Positions 36,085 through 46,367 of a stretch of 64,000 bases of DNA are shown in pieces. The DNA comes from Novosphingobium sp. MD-1 (GTDB lineage: Bacteria > Pseudomonadota > Alphaproteobacteria > Sphingomonadales > Sphingomonadaceae): contig NZ_BBXA01000034.1 in assembly GCF_001014975.1 (NCBI RefSeq), positions 124,001 through 188,000 of the forward strand. The letters are read 5' to 3'. The translations under genes were made by a program, and so were the position numbers. Numbering within the stretch: the first letter of the stretch is position 1; the number at the start of each line of letters is the position of its first letter. The notes under the pieces are model-generated. The model worked only from the letters and a program-made list of their open reading frames with translations, was not told the origin of the DNA and did no database searches.

Positions 36085-37419
36085 TCAGCCGGCCTGCCGC
36101 CAGCGGCGGGCACCCTCCGCCGCCTCAAGCGCGCGGGCGCGGCCGTTCATCGCGCCGGTAATGCCGGCGATCGCGCTGTTGAGCGCGCGGGCGGCATAGC
36201 GGCGCGCACGTTGCGCCAGCGCCTGTTCGCGGGTGGCGGCGGCGTCCATCGCGCGGGGATAGATTTCGCCCAGCAGGCGGTCGAACGTGGCTTTCCAGCT
36301 GAACCGGTCGATCACATGCGCCCGCGCGGCGGCGCGCATCGCGGCGTAATCGCCCTGCCAGACCTCCATCACCAGCCGCGCCATCGCGTCCACGTCATCC
36401 ACCGGCGCCAGCCGCCCCAGCGCGGGCGTGACCCGTTCCAGCATCGCGCCCGAGGCGACGCCGACCACCGGCAACCCGCTCGCCTGCGCTTCCAGCACCG
36501 AAATGCCGAACGTCTCGTCCGCCATGGCGGAGACATAGATGTCGGCCGATGCCAGCAGCCGCGCCAGTTCGGCACGATCGCCGACGAAGCCATGGAACGC
36601 CACGGGCAGCCCGCGCGCTTCCTCCACCATCCGGTCGCGCAGCTTGCCATCGCCGATCAGCAGCAGCGCTGCCCCGCAATCGGCCGGCAGCGCGCGGAAC
36701 ATCGCCAGCAGCCGGTCGGCGCGTTTTTCGTTGTCCAGCCGCCCGGCATAAACCAGCAGCGGCCCCTGCCCTTCCAGACCCAGCCGCGCGCGCAATCCGG
36801 GATCGCGGCGATCGGGGTGGAACACCGCCGGATCGACTCCAAGCGCCAGTTCGTCCACGTGCTCGACGCCATAGGACGTCAGCATCGCGCGCATGTCCTG
36901 CCCCAGCGTATAGACCCGGTCGAATTCACGATAGGTCGCTTCGGCATAGCCGGCGCTGACCTTGCGCAGTCCGCGCGCGACGAAATCGCCGAACAGTTCC
37001 GAACTGACGCGATAGACGTGGGCATTGGGAAAATCGGTGTGATAGCCGGCGACCAGGGTGGTGCGCGGGAACGCGCGGCGGTGATCGATCGCGGTCCAGG
37101 GCAGCACCCAGGGGCACAGCGATTCGATCACATCGGGCTGGTAGCGCGCCAGCACCGCGCGCACCGCCGCCGTGCGCAGGATGAAGCGGTAATTGGGGCT
37201 GCCCCGCACCGGATCGGCGCCGATCTCCACCCAGATATGGCGGCCGTTCTCCACCACCCGGTCCTCGGCGCCCGGCACGATCTGCAGCAGCCGGTGCCCG
37301 GTATGCTCCAGCACGTGGGCGCGCTTTTCGCGCAGGTACGTGCCGATGCCGCCGCCGCCCTGGGGGGCATAGCTTTGCGTGAGGTCACAGATCAGGAGTT
37401 CGTTGCCGGCGATGGTCAC
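36085..37419 (-). CDS. Glycosyltransferase family 4
   Basis: This 444-residue GT-B enzyme transfers a sugar from a nucleotide donor. The N-terminal domain begins with CDLTQSYAPQGGGGIGTYLREK, typical of GT4 enzymes. The C-terminal donor domain has LVYAGRLDNEKRADRLL, LIGDGKLRDRM and the E-X7-E motif in DETFGISVLEAQASGLPVV. The GTG at 37417-37419 is chosen because AAGGGA lies about 5 bases upstream. A TTG four codons earlier is the alternative. The acceptor is unknown. No polysaccharide locus surrounds it. Confidence 0.88.
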   Translation of the reverse strand: MTIAGNELLICDLTQSYAPQGGGGIGTYLREKRAHVLEHTGHRLLQIVPGAEDRVVENGRHIWVEIGADPVRGSPNYRFILRTAAVRAVLARYQPDVIESLCPWVLPWTAIDHRRAFPRTTLVAGYHTDFPNAHVYRVSSELFGDFVARGLRKVSAGYAEATYREFDRVYTLGQDMRAMLTSYGVEHVDELALGVDPAVFHPDRRDPGLRARLGLEGQGPLLVYAGRLDNEKRADRLLAMFRALPADCGAALLLIGDGKLRDRMVEEARGLPVAFHGFVGDRAELARLLASADIYVSAMADETFGISVLEAQASGLPVVGVASGAMLERVTPALGRLAPVDDVDAMARLVMEVWQGDYAAMRAAARAHVIDRFSWKATFDRLLGEIYPRAMDAAATREQALAQRARRYAARALNSAIAGITGAMNGRARALEAAEGARRWRQAG

Positions 37420-37482
37420 GGATCCCTTCAATCGATCCGTTATGACTCTTTCGCGACCGCGGGCAAAATTCCTTGAACGGCG

Positions 37483-40400
37483 TCAATAATCCTTGCTGAC
37501 GCGCAAGTTCAGACTCTCGTCCCCGATCGTTGCCACGGAGGCGAGCAGCGCCAGCCAGCGGGTGATGCGGAATTCGACCGACGTGGCGTTGTAGCCGCGC
37601 CCGTCGGTCACCAGTTCGACGAAGAACTTGCGCCCCAGGTACTTGCCAGCGGCGACGCTGGTGCCGCGCGGAATCGAGGCATCGGCGTTGAGGATGCGCA
37701 AGCGGTCGAGCCCGATGGCGCTGCGCAGCTTGTTGATCGGGTCCAGCCCGCCGCCGCCGCGCAGCGATGCCAGCGCGGCGGCAAGCTGCACCGCTTCCGG
37801 CGCCGAAATCTGCGTGATCGAGCTGCCGAACAACAGGCGGCTGAGCAGTTCCTCTTCGGGCAGCGAAGGCGTGGAGGAGAAGGCGATCACCGGCTTCATT
37901 CCCGATCCGGTGATCGTGATCGTGGCGCTGACGCCGTTGGCATCGCCGCTGGCCGCGATATCCAGCCGGGGATCGATCGGCATTTCGCCGGCGAAGCGGA
38001 TGCGGCCGCGCGTGAGGTCGAAGCGCTTGCCGGCGAATTCGTAGCCGCCGCGCACCAGATCCGCGCTGCCGAATATCTGCGGGTTGGCGGTGGTGCCGCG
38101 CAGGCGGATGTCCGCGCCCCATTCGCTGTCCAGCCCCAGCCCGCGCACGTCGATGCGGTTGGCGCCGGAGGCGTCGATCAGGAACGTCCATGGCGTGGAC
38201 GGCGTGCGCGCCGGCGCGACGTCGGCACGCGGGTTGATCTCGCGCGTGGGGATCGAGGGCAGCTCCGCCACCGCGCTGGCGCTGCCGAGCGCCCAACGCG
38301 CCTGTTCGATGCGCACCCGGCCGGCGATGGTGCCGCCGATGCCATCGCTGACGATGCGCAGCGGGCCGGTCACCGTGGCCGCCATGTCATCCCGGTTGAC
38401 GATGCGCGCGTTCTGCGCGGCCATGCGCAGATCGAGCGCGACGCCGCGCGAGACGATGTTGGACAGATCGATGGTGCCGCTGCCGGTAACCTTGCCGCCG
38501 TTGGCGGTGGTGCCGGCGAAACGGTTCAGCGACAGGCGCGAATCGTTGAACGTGCCGCTCGCCTGGATGTTCTGGATGTCGGTGCCGATCACGCTGCTTT
38601 GCACGCGCAGATCCTTGCTGGCGATGGCGCCGACGAACGTGGGATCGTCGAGCGTGCCGGTGATGTCGGCGCGCGCGCCGATGGTGCCGGTCAGGTCCAT
38701 GAAGTCCACTGCCGCGAGGCGCCAGAGCGTTTCGGCCGGTCCGCCATAGCGGACCTGCGCCTGCAGGCGGCCGCCGCGCAGGCGCTCCAGCACGGTGCCG
38801 CCACGCGGCAGGCCGGAGAGAAGCGCCTGCACCCCGCCGCGCACGGTGCCGCCGTCCCGCCCGCCATCCTTGAACACCGCGCGCGCCTGCAGCGCCGAAG
38901 GATCGAGATCGGCAACCAGCGAAAGGTTCATCGGCCGCGAGGTGAGCACGAGGCCCGAGCGCGTCAGCCCGCGCACCTGCACCGCCGCATGGCCGGACGG
39001 CGCCCCGGTATGATCGTTGCGATAGTCGATTACGCCGGAAAGCGCCCCGCCGAGGCCAAGGTCCGCCACGACAATGTCCGCCAGCGAGAGCGGCATCCGC
39101 GCGATCTGGAGCTTCAGTTCGGTCGGCCCGCCCAGCACGTGCCCTTCGGCGATGACCGCGCCGCGCCCGAAATTGACCTGCGTCGGTTGCAGCCGCCAGC
39201 CTTCGCCCTCGCGCTCCAGCACCGCGCGGCGCGGCATCTGGATGGCGCGGCCGGAGTAATCGCCCGAAGCGAGCGCGACGATCTTGTCCGGCGCAATCGA
39301 GGCCGTGCCCTGCATGGCGAAGCGCGTGCCGCGCCGCCCGGCGATGGAGGCCGTGACGCTGCCCGCGCCGTTGACGAGCTTCGCGTTTACGGCCAGCCGC
39401 CCGATGAACAGCTGCCCCGCGCCGATGCCCTCGATATGCGCGGTGGCGTCGATCGTGCTCTTGCCCTCGGCCAGGAAGCCGTTCACCTCGACCTTGCCGT
39501 TGCCGATGGAAATCGGCCGCGCGCCGCCGAAGCGGGCGTTGCGCGCCGTGACCAGTGCGGTGATCGCCTGCCCGCCTTCCTTTGGATCGAGCCGGACGGT
39601 GCCATCGATCCCGCCGCCCGTGATCGCCAGATCGCCGCTGACGCCGGCCGTGGCAAGATCGAGCCCGCCGGTGATTTCCGTCTGCCAGACCTTGAAGTGC
39701 TCGATCGCGATCCGCGTCGGCCCCTTGGGCGGCGATTGCAGGCCCAGCACGCCATCGAACGGCCCCAGCGTGGAATCGCCCTTCGTCTCGATCCGGAACC
39801 CGTCGGCCACGGGGGACAGCGCCACGCGCACGTCCTTGAGGCCGGCGGCGGGCAAGGGATTGGCAAAGACCAGCACGGCGGACGGACCATCCTTGGCCAC
39901 GGCCGCGTCGATGGTGAAATCGCCATAGTCGAGATGGCGCCCCTTGCCGACCACGGTGGTCCGGCCATCGGGGTGGACCTGCCCGTTCAGGGCAATGGCC
40001 AGCTTGCGCGAGGACAGGCGCGCATCACTGAACCGCAGCGGGATCAGCGCGCCGGTTACGACGCCACCGGAAAAGCGGATGTTGCCGCCGGTCAGGTTGG
40101 CCAGCGTGCCGTTGTCGATCCGCGCCATACGCCCCGCCGCGTTGGCGCGCAGCGACCAGGGCACGCCGTTGCCCATGCCGAACACGATCTTGGCATCGGC
40201 ATCGACCAGCCCCAGATTGGGCAGCGCGAAGCCGCGCGCGGTGACCGGCCCGGCCAGCGCGTACATGCCCTTGGCCATGTCGCTGCGCAGCACCAGCCGC
40301 GCCGCCAGCCCCTTGAGATCGATCGCCAGCTGTTCCGAGGAAAGCTGGCTGCCCTGCAGCACCAGATCACCCTTCACGCTGGCGCCGACGAAGCGCGGGT

Positions 40401-41730
40401 CGATCATGCCGTTGCCGGTCACCACCTTCTTCGCGGTGACGGCCAGCGGCAGCAGCAGGCGCTTGCCGTTCCAGTTGGCGGTGCCGGCGGTGTGCAGCCC
40501 TTCGGCCTGCGTGGTGCCGCTCTTCAGCCGGTCGATGGTGAAATCATGGCGGATGGCGAGATCGCGGAGCGGCCCATCGAGCGTGGCGGCAAGGCGCACG
40601 CCGGCGAGCTCGGGCGAGGCCATCACCAGATCGGGCCGGCGCAGATCGGCCTTGAGCGCCAGCTGATCGACCCGGTTGTCGGTAAGATCAACCGCGCCCT
40701 GCCCCGTGGCGCGGAACGCCGCGCCGCCCACGTAATAGCGCCCGTCCAGCGTCGAATCCGCGAAGGTGCCCTGGTAGAACAGCGAAAGCTTGTTCCCCAC
40801 GATGCGGCGTGCGGCGCCGGCCAGCAGCGCTTCGGGGAAGACCTGCCCGGCCACAGTGTAAGTGCCGGCGCGGTTGTCGATCAGGAAGCCGGCCAGCCGT
40901 TCGCCGTCCCGCCGGGCCACGGCCCAGCCGCGCCACGCGCGGAACCGGCCCTTGCCCGCCACTTTCGCGACCACATCGCTTTTCACGCCGGTCAGCGCCG
41001 ACAGCAGGCCGCCGCGCGGCGCGGCATAATCGAGCGCGAGATCGAACTTGTCGCGATCCGGCTCGCTATCAAGGTGCAGCGCCAGCCGGTCCTTGCCGCC
41101 CAGCCGGCCGTTGGCGTCGATCAGGGTGCGGCCCGAGCGGACATCGGCGCGCGCGGTCAGATCGACGCGGCGTCTTTCCCCCATCACGCCCGGCGCGATG
41201 GTAAGGGCATCGATCTCCAGCCGATCGACGCGGATATTGAACGACGGCAGGATCGGTGCGTTGGGATCACCCGGCTTCAGCTGCGGCCGGCGCAGCAGGG
41301 TGCCCCGGTGCAGCGCGAGCGTGCGGATGTCGAGCGTGTTGACCGTCCAGGCGTAGGGCCGCCAGTCCAAGTCGACATCGGGAACGGTCAGGAACGGGCC
41401 GTTGGGATCGCTGAGCACCAGATCCTTAAGCCCGGCCTTGCCGAACAGCGAACCGTCGATCCGGCCCACGGTGATGCGCAGGCCCGAGGCGGGGGCCAGC
41501 GTGGCGATCCGATCGGCGACGAAGCGGTGGCCGATCGGCGAATCGAGTACGAGCAAGGCGCCCAGCAGCGCCATCGCCAGCACGGCCAGAACCGCACCGA
41601 TCCGCCGCGTCCAGCGCCAGACGAAGCCGGACGCGGATGCCGGCGGGGGTGGCGGCGGCGGTGGCGGCGGCGGGGGGCCGGCATCGGGGCCTTCCGGCGG
41701 CAACGCGGCGGGCACGGTGTCGTCCGCCAT
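37483..41730 (-). CDS. tamB: Translocation and assembly module protein TamB
   Basis: TamB is the long AsmA-like periplasm-spanning protein that works with TamA and probably carries lipids to the outer membrane. The 1415-residue protein has a cytoplasmic N-terminus with twelve consecutive prolines (19-30), one membrane helix (about 42-62), long beta-repeat stretches and the C-terminal DUF490/TamB domain ending LLFGSSITQISAPEAVQLA...RVSKDY. The start ATG shares a base with the tamA stop (TGATG), so translation is coupled. Confidence 0.95.
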   Translation of the reverse strand: MADDTVPAALPPEGPDAGPPPPPPPPPPPPASASGFVWRWTRRIGAVLAVLAMALLGALLVLDSPIGHRFVADRIATLAPASGLRITVGRIDGSLFGKAGLKDLVLSDPNGPFLTVPDVDLDWRPYAWTVNTLDIRTLALHRGTLLRRPQLKPGDPNAPILPSFNIRVDRLEIDALTIAPGVMGERRRVDLTARADVRSGRTLIDANGRLGGKDRLALHLDSEPDRDKFDLALDYAAPRGGLLSALTGVKSDVVAKVAGKGRFRAWRGWAVARRDGERLAGFLIDNRAGTYTVAGQVFPEALLAGAARRIVGNKLSLFYQGTFADSTLDGRYYVGGAAFRATGQGAVDLTDNRVDQLALKADLRRPDLVMASPELAGVRLAATLDGPLRDLAIRHDFTIDRLKSGTTQAEGLHTAGTANWNGKRLLLPLAVTAKKVVTGNGMIDPRFVGASVKGDLVLQGSQLSSEQLAIDLKGLAARLVLRSDMAKGMYALAGPVTARGFALPNLGLVDADAKIVFGMGNGVPWSLRANAAGRMARIDNGTLANLTGGNIRFSGGVVTGALIPLRFSDARLSSRKLAIALNGQVHPDGRTTVVGKGRHLDYGDFTIDAAVAKDGPSAVLVFANPLPAAGLKDVRVALSPVADGFRIETKGDSTLGPFDGVLGLQSPPKGPTRIAIEHFKVWQTEITGGLDLATAGVSGDLAITGGGIDGTVRLDPKEGGQAITALVTARNARFGGARPISIGNGKVEVNGFLAEGKSTIDATAHIEGIGAGQLFIGRLAVNAKLVNGAGSVTASIAGRRGTRFAMQGTASIAPDKIVALASGDYSGRAIQMPRRAVLEREGEGWRLQPTQVNFGRGAVIAEGHVLGGPTELKLQIARMPLSLADIVVADLGLGGALSGVIDYRNDHTGAPSGHAAVQVRGLTRSGLVLTSRPMNLSLVADLDPSALQARAVFKDGGRDGGTVRGGVQALLSGLPRGGTVLERLRGGRLQAQVRYGGPAETLWRLAAVDFMDLTGTIGARADITGTLDDPTFVGAIASKDLRVQSSVIGTDIQNIQASGTFNDSRLSLNRFAGTTANGGKVTGSGTIDLSNIVSRGVALDLRMAAQNARIVNRDDMAATVTGPLRIVSDGIGGTIAGRVRIEQARWALGSASAVAELPSIPTREINPRADVAPARTPSTPWTFLIDASGANRIDVRGLGLDSEWGADIRLRGTTANPQIFGSADLVRGGYEFAGKRFDLTRGRIRFAGEMPIDPRLDIAASGDANGVSATITITGSGMKPVIAFSSTPSLPEEELLSRLLFGSSITQISAPEAVQLAAALASLRGGGGLDPINKLRSAIGLDRLRILNADASIPRGTSVAAGKYLGRKFFVELVTDGRGYNATSVEFRITRWLALLASVATIGDESLNLRVSKDY

Positions 41731-43979
41731 CAGAACGCCTGCCCCAGCGCGACATAAACGCCGATGCGGCTATCGCCCTTCGAAGGGTTGAGCGGCGTGC
41801 CCAGATCGATGCGGATCGGGCCGAAGTTGGTCTGGTAGCGGATGCCCACCCCGACGCCGACCTTGATGTCGCGGAAGCGCGGTGTCGTGGTTTCGTCCAC
41901 CGCGCCGGCATCGACGAACGGCACGACGCTGACCGCGCCGCCCATAAGGCCGGTCTTGACGCGCGCTTCGAGCGAGAATTCGGTCAGCGAACGGCCGCCG
42001 CTGGGCGCGCCGGTCGTGTCACGCGGGCCGATCTGCTGATAGCCATAGCCGCGCACCGACGATCCGCCGCCGGCATAGAACCGGCGCGATGGCGCGATGC
42101 TGGCGATGTCCGCACCCTGGATCGCGCCGAACCGCACGCGGCCGGCCATGACCACGCTGTCGCTGACCGGGCGATAGAGGCTCGCGTCGAGCTGGACCTT
42201 CACATACGTCGAGTTCGCACCGGCCTGGCGCGAGATTTCGGGCGAGACGCGCAGCGCCGCGCGGAAGCCGCGCGTGGGATCGAGCAGGCTGTCGCTGCCG
42301 TCATAGGCCCCACGCAAGGGCAGCGCGCCGATGAAATAGGTCTTGCGCGGCTGGGTACTGTCCTCGCGCTCGCTGGTGGCCACCACTTCGAGGCCCGCCG
42401 AATAGACCCAGGGCTTCTGGAACAGCAGCGTGGTCTGCCGCTCGATGCTGCTGACCAGCGACAGGGTGCGCGCCTGATAGGCATCGCTCACCTTGGTCTG
42501 GGCATAGAGATCGGCGGTCAGCACCTGATCGCGTGTCAGGAAGTTGTTGCGGCGATAGATCACGCCCAGCAGCTGTTCGCGGGTGCCGGCCACGCCGCGC
42601 ACGCGGACCATGCCTTCGGGCGGGATCAGGTTGCGGTGCTCCCAGCTCGCCTCGACCCGGAAGCCTTCGCCGCTGGAATAGCCGATCAGCGCCGCCACGG
42701 TGCGCTGCGGGGCCTTGGCCATATCGACATCGACATCGACCACGCCGGGCTTGCCGGCGGCGGGCGGCGTTACTTCGCGCGTCTTGACCGTGACCGAGGA
42801 GACCAGGCTGGTCGCCAGGATCGCCTGCCGCAGATCGTCGAGCATGGCGGTCTGATAGACATCGCCCGGCCGGAACCGCGCGATATGCTGGATATGGCGC
42901 GACCCCATGAAGCGCGGCATGCCGCTGACGACCTGCCCGAACACGTAGCGGCCGCCGCTCGTCACCGGCACCGTCAGATCACCGGTGCGCGGTTCGTGAT
43001 CGATCACCAGCGCCGGTTCGCCCACCTTGGCGAAGGCATAGCCGTTGTCGCCCAGCGTGGCGGCAAGATCGGCGCGGCCCTTGAGGATCTTCTCGGTATT
43101 GACCGGATCGCCGACGCGGACACCAAAGGCCGCGCGCAGGGTCTCGTAGTCCGCGCCCGTTCCGGCAATATCGCCGAGATCGATCTTCGCCAGGCGATAC
43201 TGCGGCCCCGGCACCACATCGAACCGCACGACCACCTTGGACAGATCGATGGCATTGCGGCGCGGACCGCGCCGTGCCCCGTTGCCACCCTCCGCGCTGG
43301 CAGACGCCGCCGAAGCCGCCGCCTCGCTCTGCGGCGTGACGATCGACTGGTAAACCTCGGCGTCGTAGTAGCCATAAGTGCGCAGGATTTCGACGATCAG
43401 GTCGCGATCGCTGCGCGCGCGGCGGGTCAGCTGGGCAAGGTTGTCCTCGTCATCGTCCAGCGAATGCAGACTGGAGAGGCCGGAGAACCGCGAAACCAGT
43501 TCATCGCGTTCGGGGAAGGCATCGGTGGGCGAGAACGCCAGATCGACCTGCCCCCCGACGTGCGAGAGCGAGGCATCGGGGATCAGCGCATTGCGCGCGC
43601 TTTCGACCTGCTGCTGTTCGCCATCCAGCGCATCGACCGCGCCATCCACCTGCTGCTGCGCCAGCGCGATGTCCGGATCGGGATCGAGCGGCTTGAACGG
43701 CGGAAGATCGGCGGTCTGCGGCCAATCGATGGTGATGCCGGGAATGTCGGTCAGCGCCTGCAACGGTTCGGTCGCGCCCAGCAGCGCGGCGACATCGGGC
43801 GCGGGCTGGCGCGCGGCATCGGTATCGAGCGCCCAGCTTTCGGCATTGTCGATCGCGGAATCGGGAATCAGGTCCTTGAGCGCCTGGTCGGTATCGCGCG
43901 ATTGCGCCAGCGCCATCGGCGCGGGCACCAGCGCGAAAACGAGCGCCGCCGCGATGATCCGCGTCAGCGATCCAGACAT
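41730..43979 (-). CDS. tamA: Outer membrane assembly factor TamA (BamA family)
   Basis: TamA is an Omp85-family beta barrel with periplasmic POTRA domains. The 749-residue protein has a signal peptide (about 1-24, ending PAPMALA), an acidic stretch of about 170 residues before the first clear POTRA, further POTRA repeats, and a C-terminal barrel with GGSSVRGYGYQQIGPRD and the final strand YVALGQAF ending in Phe. It is longer than enteric TamA (~577) because of the N-terminal stretch. The upstream in-frame extension beyond the ATG at 43977-43979 is spurious. Confidence 0.93.
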   Translation of the reverse strand: MSGSLTRIIAAALVFALVPAPMALAQSRDTDQALKDLIPDSAIDNAESWALDTDAARQPAPDVAALLGATEPLQALTDIPGITIDWPQTADLPPFKPLDPDPDIALAQQQVDGAVDALDGEQQQVESARNALIPDASLSHVGGQVDLAFSPTDAFPERDELVSRFSGLSSLHSLDDDEDNLAQLTRRARSDRDLIVEILRTYGYYDAEVYQSIVTPQSEAAASAASASAEGGNGARRGPRRNAIDLSKVVVRFDVVPGPQYRLAKIDLGDIAGTGADYETLRAAFGVRVGDPVNTEKILKGRADLAATLGDNGYAFAKVGEPALVIDHEPRTGDLTVPVTSGGRYVFGQVVSGMPRFMGSRHIQHIARFRPGDVYQTAMLDDLRQAILATSLVSSVTVKTREVTPPAAGKPGVVDVDVDMAKAPQRTVAALIGYSSGEGFRVEASWEHRNLIPPEGMVRVRGVAGTREQLLGVIYRRNNFLTRDQVLTADLYAQTKVSDAYQARTLSLVSSIERQTTLLFQKPWVYSAGLEVVATSEREDSTQPRKTYFIGALPLRGAYDGSDSLLDPTRGFRAALRVSPEISRQAGANSTYVKVQLDASLYRPVSDSVVMAGRVRFGAIQGADIASIAPSRRFYAGGGSSVRGYGYQQIGPRDTTGAPSGGRSLTEFSLEARVKTGLMGGAVSVVPFVDAGAVDETTTPRFRDIKVGVGVGIRYQTNFGPIRIDLGTPLNPSKGDSRIGVYVALGQAF

Positions 43980-43995
43980 CCGCAACGAAGCATGA

Positions 43996-44838
43996 TCAGG
44001 CCGGACGGTAGATTTCCTGTCCGGCGTGCAGACCATCCTTGCCCCCGCGCTCGAAAGCGTCCTGCCGCGGGGTGGCCGCGCGATCGATGGCACTGGCCTG
44101 CTCATCAGTCGAGAAACGCTCCCAGCCATCGCGGCCAAGGCGTTCGAGCGGACGGAAGCGCACCTTGTACTGCATGCGCGAAGATCCTTCGACCCAATAC
44201 CCCAGGTAGACGTAGGGCAGGCCGATTCTCGCCGCGTGCAGAATGTGATCGAGGATGATGTAGGTTCCAAGCCCGGTGCGCGTCTCGTGATGTGGATCGT
44301 AGAAACTGTAGATCATCGAAAGACCATCGCCCTGATGGTCGGTAAGGCAGGCTCCCACCAGTTTGCCCGGCGCGCCACCCACGCCCGGTTCCCTGTATTC
44401 AATCACATAGCTTCTGACTGGCGTATGTTCCACCATGTCAGCAAAATCCATCTCGTCCATCGCCGCCATGCCCCCATCGGGGTGGCGCGCCGACAGGTAA
44501 CGCCGCAGGAGGTCAAACTGTTCCTGCGTCGACCACGGCTTGCATGCAGTAACAATCAGGTCCGAATTGGCCTTGATCGCCCGGCGCTGCGCCGAAGAGG
44601 GCTGAAATTCGTCCGACACGACGCGCACAGACACGCAGGCGGTGCAATCGATGCAGCTGGGGCGGTAGGCGACGGTCTGGCTGCGGCGGAAACCGATACG
44701 GCCCAGCGCGTCGTTCAGGTCGTCGGCATGCGGCCCCTTCAGCTCGGTGAACACCTTCCGTTCGCTCTTGCCCTCAAGATAGGGGCACGGCGCGGGGCTC
44801 GTCACGAAAAAGCGGGGAAAACGGACGGGCGCGGTCAC
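43996..44838 (-). CDS. bpt: Aspartate/glutamate leucyltransferase
   Basis: Bpt transfers leucine from Leu-tRNA to proteins with N-terminal Asp or Glu, marking them for ClpAP degradation through the N-degron pathway. The 280-residue protein shows FFVTSPAPCPYLEGK near the start, SCIDCTACVSVRV with the conserved cysteines, and YVYLGYWVEGSSRMQYKVRFRP in the GNAT-like C-terminal domain. GTG 44836-44838 gives the usual N-terminus MTAPVRFPRFF. The upstream in-frame TTG adds 19 untypical residues. Confidence 0.94.
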   Translation of the reverse strand: MTAPVRFPRFFVTSPAPCPYLEGKSERKVFTELKGPHADDLNDALGRIGFRRSQTVAYRPSCIDCTACVSVRVVSDEFQPSSAQRRAIKANSDLIVTACKPWSTQEQFDLLRRYLSARHPDGGMAAMDEMDFADMVEHTPVRSYVIEYREPGVGGAPGKLVGACLTDHQGDGLSMIYSFYDPHHETRTGLGTYIILDHILHAARIGLPYVYLGYWVEGSSRMQYKVRFRPLERLGRDGWERFSTDEQASAIDRAATPRQDAFERGGKDGLHAGQEIYRPA

Positions 44839-44979
44839 GGCCTGCTGGGCTTCCTCTGGGCGTCCGGACCATCCGGCGCCGTTCAAAAACGACAATGCCT
44901 CAGCATCGAACTTGGTGAAAGACCCTTAACCACGAAATTATGCGCCTCAGTCCGTCTCGAGGCCGGCGCAGGCCCGGTT

Positions 44980-45019
44980 TGCGCCGCCCTGTCCCGCTTC
45001 CGGACGACAGGGCGGCGCA
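44980..45019 (-). other. Hairpin between threonine dehydratase and bpt
   Basis: A 14-base perfect stem (44980-44993 with 45006-45019) lies 48 bases after the threonine dehydratase stop codon. On the plus strand it is followed by TCCTTT. On the minus strand, the direction of both flanking genes, no T tract follows. It may be a weak terminator or processing barrier. Confidence 0.5.
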
Positions 45020-45066
45020 TCCTTTACGAGACGGACACTTCCAGAACGGTCAGGCGAAGCGCGATT

Positions 45067-46329
45067 TCAGCCCAATTCGATCTGAACCACGTCATATCCC
45101 TTGGCGCGGAGCGCCGCGACCAGCAGGTCGATCTGCTCGCGATCGCGCGCCTCGCATTCGATCTCGGCCGTCAGTCCCTTGGCCGGGAGCGAGGTGAAGA
45201 TGCGCTGGTGCCAGACTTCGAGAATGTTCACCTGGTAGCGGTTGAACTCCTCGACCACGTGGAACAGCGCGCCCGGGCGATCCTGCAGCACGATGCGCAG
45301 GCGGCCAAGCCGGCCCGACCGCGCCAGATCGCGCAGCAGTACGTTGGCGAGCAGGCGGGTATCGATGTTGCCGCCGGTCAGCACGATGCCCACGTTGCGC
45401 CCTTCGAACAGGGCGCGGTTGCGCATCACCGCGGCGAGCCCGGCCGCCCCCGCGCCTTCGACCACGATCTTCTCGATCTGGAGCAGCAACGCCACCGCGG
45501 TTTCGAGCGCGGCTTCATCGACCAGCACGATATCGTCGACAAGCTGGGCCAGCACGGCCGAGGTGAAGGCGCCCGGCTCCTTGACCGCGATGCCTTCGGC
45601 CAGGGTATCGCCGCCGCATGGCAGATCGGCGTGCTTCAGCTTGTCGTACATCGACGGATAAAGCTGCGCCTGCACCCCGATCAGGCCGATATCGGGCTTC
45701 AGCGCCCGCGCCGCCGTGCCCATGCCCGAAAGCAGGCCGCCCCCGCCGATCGGCACCGCTAGCATGTCGATCTCGGGCGCATCCTCCAGCATCTCGAGCG
45801 CGACGGTGCCCTGCCCGGCGGCGACCTGCGGATCGTCGAACGGATGAACGAAGGTCAGCCCGAGCTGCTTTTCCATCGACCGGGCATAGGCATAGGCCTC
45901 GTCGAACGTCTCGCCCTCGAGCACGACCTTGCCGCCGTTGCTCTCGGTCTGCATGATCTTCACCGTCGGCGTCGTCTTGGGCATGACGATGGTGACGGGC
46001 ACGCCCAGCCGCGTGCCGTGGTACGACAGGCCTTGCGCATGGTTGCCGGCCGAAGCCGCGATCACGCCGCGCGAACGGCGTTCCTCATCGAGTTGCAGAA
46101 GGGCATTGAGCGCGCCGCGTTCCTTGTAGGCGGCCGTGAACTGGAGGTTTTCGAACTTGAGCCAGATGTTGGCGCCGGTGATGGCGCTCAGCGTCCTGCT
46201 GTAAAGCGTGGGGGTGCGCACCACCTGTCCGCTAATTCGCTCCGCCGCCGCGCGTACCTCGGCGATGTCGAGCAGGGCACCGGGATTGTCGGTGGGCTGC
46301 TGAGCGGATGAACGGACCAGATTTTCCAT
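45067..46329 (-). CDS. ilvA: Threonine ammonia-lyase with C-terminal ACT domain
   Basis: This PLP enzyme deaminates threonine to 2-oxobutyrate, feeding isoleucine synthesis. The 420-residue protein has the PLP lysine in NLQFTAAYKERGALN (about 61-75), SAGNHAQGLSYH, and the phosphate cradle VPIGGGGLLSG. A C-terminal ACT domain (about 345-420: LRIVLQDRPGALFHVVEEFN) suggests feedback control. One ACT domain matches the shorter ilvA/tdcB class, so a catabolic role is the main alternative. Confidence 0.9.
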   Translation of the reverse strand: MENLVRSSAQQPTDNPGALLDIAEVRAAAERISGQVVRTPTLYSRTLSAITGANIWLKFENLQFTAAYKERGALNALLQLDEERRSRGVIAASAGNHAQGLSYHGTRLGVPVTIVMPKTTPTVKIMQTESNGGKVVLEGETFDEAYAYARSMEKQLGLTFVHPFDDPQVAAGQGTVALEMLEDAPEIDMLAVPIGGGGLLSGMGTAARALKPDIGLIGVQAQLYPSMYDKLKHADLPCGGDTLAEGIAVKEPGAFTSAVLAQLVDDIVLVDEAALETAVALLLQIEKIVVEGAGAAGLAAVMRNRALFEGRNVGIVLTGGNIDTRLLANVLLRDLARSGRLGRLRIVLQDRPGALFHVVEEFNRYQVNILEVWHQRIFTSLPAKGLTAEIECEARDREQIDLLVAALRAKGYDVVQIELG

Positions 46330-46367
46330 GCAGGCGCCCTAATGCAAAGGGCGCGCCAAGGAAACCG

